The position numbers and the translations under genes were made by a program. The notes beneath the pieces were generated by a model that was not told the origin of the DNA, searched no databases, and saw nothing but the letters and a program-made list of their open reading frames with translations. Shown piece after piece: positions 60,401 to 64,000 of a DNA stretch of 64,000 nt (the stretch's first letter is position 1; the number at the start of each line of letters is the position of its first letter). Source of the stretch: Cephalotus follicularis (lineage: Eukaryota; Streptophyta; Magnoliopsida; Oxalidales; Cephalotaceae); assembly GCA_001972305.1 (NCBI GenBank), contig BDDD01002373.1:62001-126000 (forward strand), read 5' to 3'.

Positions 60401-60936
60401 ATGATACTTTGAAATTGATGTTTCAAAGATGTAACCATATGTGATCCTGTGAAGTTATTAAGTAATAATGTTAGATTTTAAATCTAAGTCAAGATTATAT
60501 GGTATGAAATGGATCGTTGAATGATTAAATAAATTGACGGTCAAAGGTTACACCCACGTAACGCACCGATCTTCGGAGCTCGCTTTGAGCTTAAAGCGAA
60601 CTCGGGTCGGGGGCGCTACATCAAAGCTCCTCATCCACCACTGATTATGACAGGGTGATGGAGTTCATGCGATCTCAATTTGCTTCCATGCAAGCCTCGC
60701 TTGATGATAAATTTGAGCAAGTCAACACGCGGCTCACTAGATTGGAGAATGATCATAAAATACTTCATTCCGACTTCGAAAATGTTGATGACACCATCTT
60801 CTACGATCTAAAAGTCGCAAAGAGGCGTCTAAAAAGAATGGAACGAAAGCTTGCCGACTCCAAGACTATTGATCGTTGCGAAGAGACTTCGGGCGATGAA
60901 TCCGAGTCCGATGCCCCTCCTCCTGCTGCCTCTTGA
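54445..60936 (+). CDS. Extra ORF of Sirevirus K (putative plant transposon-protein domain), split by a gypsy insertion
   Basis: Starts ATG at 54445 in a good context (AAAATGG), 0.58 kb after pol, with a CT-rich plant-like leader. The first part (54445-55459) has a basic KKKGASSSQ/KKQRLKI start and a Ser/Glu linker. Then comes a globular region with FYIKLVKEFYSNLRM, SSVKGEIIYLDARILASILH and LSVDHRLLHHLIVHQILPTG. This resembles the domain annotated in plants as 'putative plant transposon protein', often found in copia-associated ORFs. The part after the insertion (60626-60936) is a coiled coil (FEQVNTRLTRLENDHKI) and an acidic tail, ending at TGA-free TCT-TGA-type stop at 60934-60936. Frame is preserved across the insert when one TCAAA copy is discounted, giving about 441 residues. 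An upstream ATG (54409) adds 12 residues. The function is unknown. Confidence 0.75.
55838..55892. other. Tandem GC-rich hairpins in nested LTR, copy 1
   Basis: Stem CACGGGCGC / GCGCCCGTG with loop GTGT (55838-55859), then stem GCAGGCGC / GCGCCTGC with loop TCTGT (55872-55892). A TATA-like GATATAAGG lies at 55817-55825, so the hairpins would be at or near the RNA start. Confidence 0.8.
57920..57932 (+). other. Polypurine tract of nested gypsy element
   Basis: AAGGAGGGGAGAA directly before the 3' LTR start TGTAACACCC, preceded by 'gggacgagattcttt', a phrase usual at the 3' end of chromovirus pol regions. Confidence 0.85.
57933..60620 (+). repeat. 3' LTR of nested gypsy element (mosaic)
   Basis: 2688 bp. 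Positions 57933-59083 match copy 1 and LTR I. From about 59090 it changes to sequence related to solo LTR G (48880-49657) and ends like G. It contains a 'tandem hairpin' pair at 58311-58355 and a longer run of hairpins at 59296-59720. Confidence 0.85.
59296..59720. other. Run of consecutive short hairpins in nested 3' LTR
   Basis: Perfect or near-perfect stems: CATTTGAGT/ACTCAAATG (59296-59318 and 59345-59367), ATGCTTTGAG/CTCAAAGCAT (59386-59412), ACTGGAT/ATCCAGT with loop TGCG (59455-59472), ATTAATCT/AGATTAAT (59477-59497) and CCTTGGA/TCCAAGG (59508-59530). Six GAGC...GCTC mini-hairpins start at 59537, 59560, 59584, 59607, 59630 and 59654, and a final CGGGG/CCCCG is at 59700-59720. The related LTR G keeps one GAGC...GCTC unit (49024-49036) and the final hairpin. 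Confidence 0.85.
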
Positions 60937-61269
60937 TTGTTTGTTGCTGTTTTGTTTGTTGTTAGTTATAATGAACCCTGATGTTCATTTGTATTTCCTT
61001 TATGAAATTCTTGTTTGTAATAGACAAAGTTGTTAATGTTTTTTTTTTGTGATATTAATGAAATGTTTATGTGTTCATTATGTGTTTTATGTTTATGAGA
61101 TGATGTTCATACAGATTTATGAATTGATGTTTATGTTTTTTGATATATGATATAATTGTGTTGAATGAATAAGTTTTCTCAATTAATTGCCGATAATTAT
61201 ATTCATTGCCGATACTTTGATATTTTTATGCATAATGCCTATACTCACTCTTTTCACCCTTGCTTGTAT

Positions 61270-61602
61270 TAAGGGGGAGCTAATGTTTTCTGTCTTTTGT
61301 AGTACTTTTTGATGCTATACAAAAAAGGGGGAGAATAAGCTCAAAATATGTTAGTATCAAAGGGGGAGAACAAAGGGGGAAAATAGGGCTTAAGCTCAAA
61401 AGTTAATGTTAATTTGGAGAAAAGGCTCACATATTGGAGAAAGTGTTCAAGGAAGCATAACTTATGATTTATTTGAATATTGCACACTCAATATGATCCT
61501 TGCAAGATATCTCTATTTGATATTCACTTATATTTTTAAATTGGTATTACTTTAATTCTTGCCTTTTGAGTAAATTTTTGTCATCATCAAAAAGGGGGAG
61601 AT
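61270..61602 (+). other. Multiple polypurine tracts upstream of Sirevirus 3' LTR
   Basis: AAGGGGGAG-type tracts occur near 61271, 61325, 61361 and 61373 and directly before the LTR at 61589-61602 (AAAAAGGGGGAGAT). Multiple tracts before the 3' LTR are a known Sirevirus trait. The last one is the likely functional primer site. Confidence 0.85.
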
Positions 61603-61719
61603 TGTTGACGATTTAGTCTCAATCCTTGTTTTGATGATAACATATTTGCATTTGACAAATCTACTTGATGTGCAAGGAATTACAAGTTCAATATCAAAGC
61701 AAAAATACCATCTGCAGAA

Positions 61720-62260
61720 GAAGACATCGACTTTCAAAGAATAACATCGACGTCCATACAGAAAGAAGTCGATCCCTTTCTAAAAGACATCGACGCCTTT
61801 CATGCCAGAAGTTACAGGTCAAATTCACATGAAGACATCGACTTCTACAGGCAAAGACATCGACGTCCGTACAAAAGAAGTCGACCCCTATCTGAAAGAC
61901 ATCGACGTCTTTAGGTGCCAAAGTTACAGGACATTTTCGAGTGATGACATCGACGCTTATCAGTAAAGACATAGACATCCGTACGAAAGACATCGATGCC
62001 TTTCCATAGACATCGACGCCTTTCTAGAGCTACCTGCATTTCCCAGAAAATACATCGACTCCCACAGAAGAAGTCGATGTAATGTTCAAAGCTTCAATAC
62101 CTGGAGATTTCCCAGAAATGACATCGACGCCTTTTAAAAAGACATCGACGTCTTTTTAAATGAACAAGACCCGGGAAACCTGGAACGGCTAGTACAAGCA
62201 CTACCAACTGCTATCAGCTACAAAGACATTGATGCCTTTTGAAAGAAGTCGGCGTCTTTA
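61720..62260. repeat. GTCGAC/ATCGAC palindrome array in U3 of K
   Basis: About eighteen motifs, e.g. AAAGACATCGACGCCTTT and AAAGAAGTCGACCCC. A higher-order unit of 112-113 bp is visible: GACGTCCATAC (61749), GACGTCCGTAC (61862) and GACATCCGTAC (61974), each followed by the same motif order. The array ends upstream of the TATA box. Confidence 0.9.
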
Positions 62261-62351
62261 TACCAGCAGAGACAAAAATCAAAGATTGCAACTACACATT
62301 CTTTAATCAAAAGCTTCCATAATTCATGCAACGGCTACAAACCTTTTATGG

Positions 62352-62360
62352 CTATAAAAG
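62352..62360 (+). promoter_or_regulatory. TATA box of K 3' LTR
   Basis: CTATAAAAG, in the same context as LTR A (603-614 on the opposite strand). Confidence 0.75.
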
Positions 62361-62525
62361 GAAGACTGAAACCTCAGAGAACAAGAAGGAAGAATATCAT
62401 ACATACAAAAGATCAAGCAAAACAAACATACAAAGATCAAATCAAATTCAAAGTTCATTCAAAAAGCTTTCTCTTCACACTTTAAGAAAACCATCAAAGT
62501 TAAATTCCAAGTCATAAGGTGAGAA

Positions 62526-62653
62526 AACAATTTTTACAAAATAAGAATTATCCCACCATGATCTCCACCAATAAAAACCATCAAAAGAACCAAAATTATT
62601 GTGGCCAACCAACTAATCAAACATTTGAGCATTGATAATGCTCACCCTCCATC
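62526..62653 (-). other. Boundary stretch between Sirevirus K LTR and Tat/Athila protease
   Basis: No gene or recognisable signal. The exact junction cannot be placed; the K LTR loses its match to LTR A before this point. Confidence 0.5.
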
Positions 62654-64000
62654 CTATTCGATCTTTAGTAAAAAAAAAGTTCTTTTCGAGGGTGGTGTGA
62701 GGGTGAGACGGTGTGCTAAGTTTGTGAGTGAAATGGGATAGATTGTCCCGTTGACTATCCGAGTAGAATCAATGATACCATCGTCCAACCAACTCAGAAT
62801 TTCTTTTTGCGTAAACTCTAAGTCCTCGAATTCTTTCAAACATTCCATGAAGTTGCGCTCAAAATCTACGTCAAAATATGTTTGGTCGGGCATGGCAATT
62901 TTGTGAGTGTAATGGGATCGATGATCCCATTCACTATCCGAAGTTGGCTCATTGATCTTATTTTCCAGCCATGTTAACGCTTCCTCATTTTCCAACCACG
63001 TTAACATTTCTTTTTGGGTAGCTTCCATTTCCTCGAATTCTCTCATACACTCAATGAAGTCTCTATCAAAATCAATGTCGGCATATGTGTCAATCCTATT
63101 AGGAATCAAGTGTATCACGTAGACTTCATCAAAGTCAGCTTGATGCTTTCCCAAAAGGAAAATGTTAAAGTTCATTGACGACTTTCCAAAACTCAACTTC
63201 ATGAGACCATTTCGGCAATTTATCAAATCATTACTCGTGGCCAAGAATTGTCTACCAAGGATAACTGGGATTTGGTCTTTTATATTTGCAACATGTTGGG
63301 TATCTAAAAGGACAAAGTCGACAGGAAAGAAAAACTCACCAACCTTGATCAAAACATCCTCAATTTTCCCTCTTGGTACTTTCACTGACCTATCAGCTAA
63401 TTGCAAACTCATCGTGGTCGGGTGCAACTCTCCTAAACCAAGTTGCTCAAAAACTGAAGAAGGCAACAAATTCTCACCTGCTCCTAAATCGAGCAAAGCA
63501 TGTTAAATTTTGGTGTTGCCTATGACGCACGAGATTGTTGGGCAACCAGGATCTTTGTACTTTGGTATTTTTGGTTGCGAAATAATCGCAGTGATATTGG
63601 CTGCCAAGAAAGCCTTTTTTGGAGTTTGAACGATCCTCTTTTTCGTGCATAAGTCTTTTAGGACTTTTGCGTAAAAGGGCACCTACTCAGTGGCTTATAG
63701 CAATGGAATATTGATTTGGACTTGCTTAAATGTTTCAATTATCTTTTGCATCGTTAGGGCTTTCTTATTTTGTAATCTCTTTGGAAAAGGAACTGGTGGA
63801 TCGTATGAATGTGCAGGTACCACCACTTGTTGTTCCTTCTTCTCATCCTCTTGCTACTTCCTTGATTCATCTTGCGCGCTTAAATTCACTGGTTGCACAA
63901 AGGAGTCGACCAATGGTTCATGTAATTTTTCTTGCGCTGAGGACTCTTCCAACTGTTCGCTCTCATTTTCGGTTTGATCAGCTGGTTGGTATTCATTTCC
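62654..64000 (-). pseudogene. gag-pol: Tat/Athila-like gag C-terminus and protease (broken, runs off window)
   Basis: Read from 64000 leftward: an acidic linker, then YDPPVPFPKRLQNKK, a conserved gag C-terminal signature of these non-chromovirus gypsy elements, then VPFYAKVLKDLCTKKR. The aspartic protease has active site LLDLGAGENLLPSSVFEQLG (about 63440-63500), then QLADRSVKVPRGKIEDVLI and IPVILGRQFLATSNDLINC. Downstream is a duplicated acidic segment: DFDRDFIECMREFEEME and DFERNFMECLKEFEDLE. In-frame stops interrupt the part between 63500 and 63860. The RT that should follow is absent; Sirevirus LTR sequence begins about 130 bases on. Confidence 0.8.

Larger units (their letters stand above)
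55460..60620 (+). mobile_element. Internally deleted gypsy element nested in the extra ORF of K
   Basis: Begins TGTAACACCCGAG at 55460 and ends GGGCGCTACA at 60620. Target duplications TCAAA flank it at 55455-55459 and 60621-60625. The first 1151 bp of each LTR copy (55460-56610 and 57933-59083) match closely. Between them are the rest of a 5' LTR-type sequence and a short internal remnant ending in a polypurine tract. Primer site, gag and pol are absent. The 3' LTR continues after 59083 with sequence of the LTR G family, so the two LTRs differ downstream. The element could only move with help. Confidence 0.9.
51829..62525 (+). mobile_element. Sirevirus element K, 5'-truncated, with extra ORF and 3' LTR
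   Basis: Plus-strand Ty1/copia remnant starting inside the integrase/RT junction (KKTPYELW at about 51838). It contains RT and RNase H, a spacer with a palindrome array, an extra ORF, repeated polypurine tracts, then the 3' LTR from 61603. The LTR matches LTR A and is truncated near 62520, where Tat/Athila sequence begins. The 5' LTR, gag, protease and most of integrase are missing. A gypsy element (55460-60620) is inserted in the extra ORF. Confidence 0.9.
61603..62525 (+). repeat. 3' LTR of Sirevirus K (truncated)
   Basis: Starts TGTTGACGATTTAG, with U3 of about 750 bp, TATA at 62353-62358, and only about 170 bp after TATA. LTR A has about 600 bp in the equivalent region, so the R/U5 end is missing. 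The text becomes Tat/Athila sequence after about 62525. Confidence 0.85.

Noticed and set aside
1-64000. Host protein-coding genes, tRNA or rRNA genes
   Set aside because: The only tRNA-like matches are primer binding sites next to LTRs; no domain outside transposable-element families was recognised.

Overview
This window is plant nuclear DNA made almost entirely of transposable elements. The evidence is Ty1/copia and Ty3/gypsy polyproteins of plant type, initiator-Met primer binding sites (TGGTATCAGAGC), chromovirus, Sirevirus and Tat/Athila-like lineages, and a CACTA DNA transposon. I recognise no host gene, rRNA, tRNA or CRISPR array. The species cannot be named; a eudicot is likely.

Layout, left to right. 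1-5188: a Sirevirus LTR (minus), a gypsy-type LTR, and a broken Sirevirus gag/protease/integrase (minus) that the gypsy-type LTR interrupts inside integrase. 5160-10962: two gypsy-type LTRs in plus orientation, rich in hairpins and tandem repeats. 10963-12246: another copia-type LTR with a primer-site stub. 12247-15422 and 40627-42665: copia element F (plus), split by copia element D (minus, 15423-40621, target duplication CATAT). The 5' LTR of D was entered twice by gypsy elements: C (23283-31485, duplication CTTTC) and E (32609-40197). 42666-51828: a Tat/Athila-like remnant (H) carrying solo LTR G (42793-49657, duplication ATTGA), which itself carries a CACTA element (43458-48298, duplication TGG). 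51829-62525: Sirevirus K (plus) with the end of pol, an extra downstream ORF, four or five polypurine tracts and a 3' LTR. Its extra ORF is split by an internally deleted gypsy element (55460-60620, duplication TCAAA). 62526-64000: Tat/Athila-like gag-protease (minus).

Five insertions are proven by matching target duplications, so the relative order of events can be read directly. Nearly every pol gene is broken by stops or frameshifts. Two reading frames stand out. Element E keeps one frame for about 4.4 kb and is broken only by stop codons. The extra ORF of K is continuous across its insertion once the insert and one target copy are discounted.

The signals least explained by ordinary annotation are these. 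(1) Arrays of short palindromes centred on GTCGAC recur in the LTRs, leaders or spacers of at least seven different element families. (2) A run of about 13 consecutive short hairpins in one LTR (59296-59720) includes two compensatory base-pair changes. (3) The extra ORF of Sirevirus K has its own upstream palindrome array and a plant-like leader. (4) A strict 21-bp tandem array is present in an LTR. (5) A leader repeat is shared by copia families D and F.
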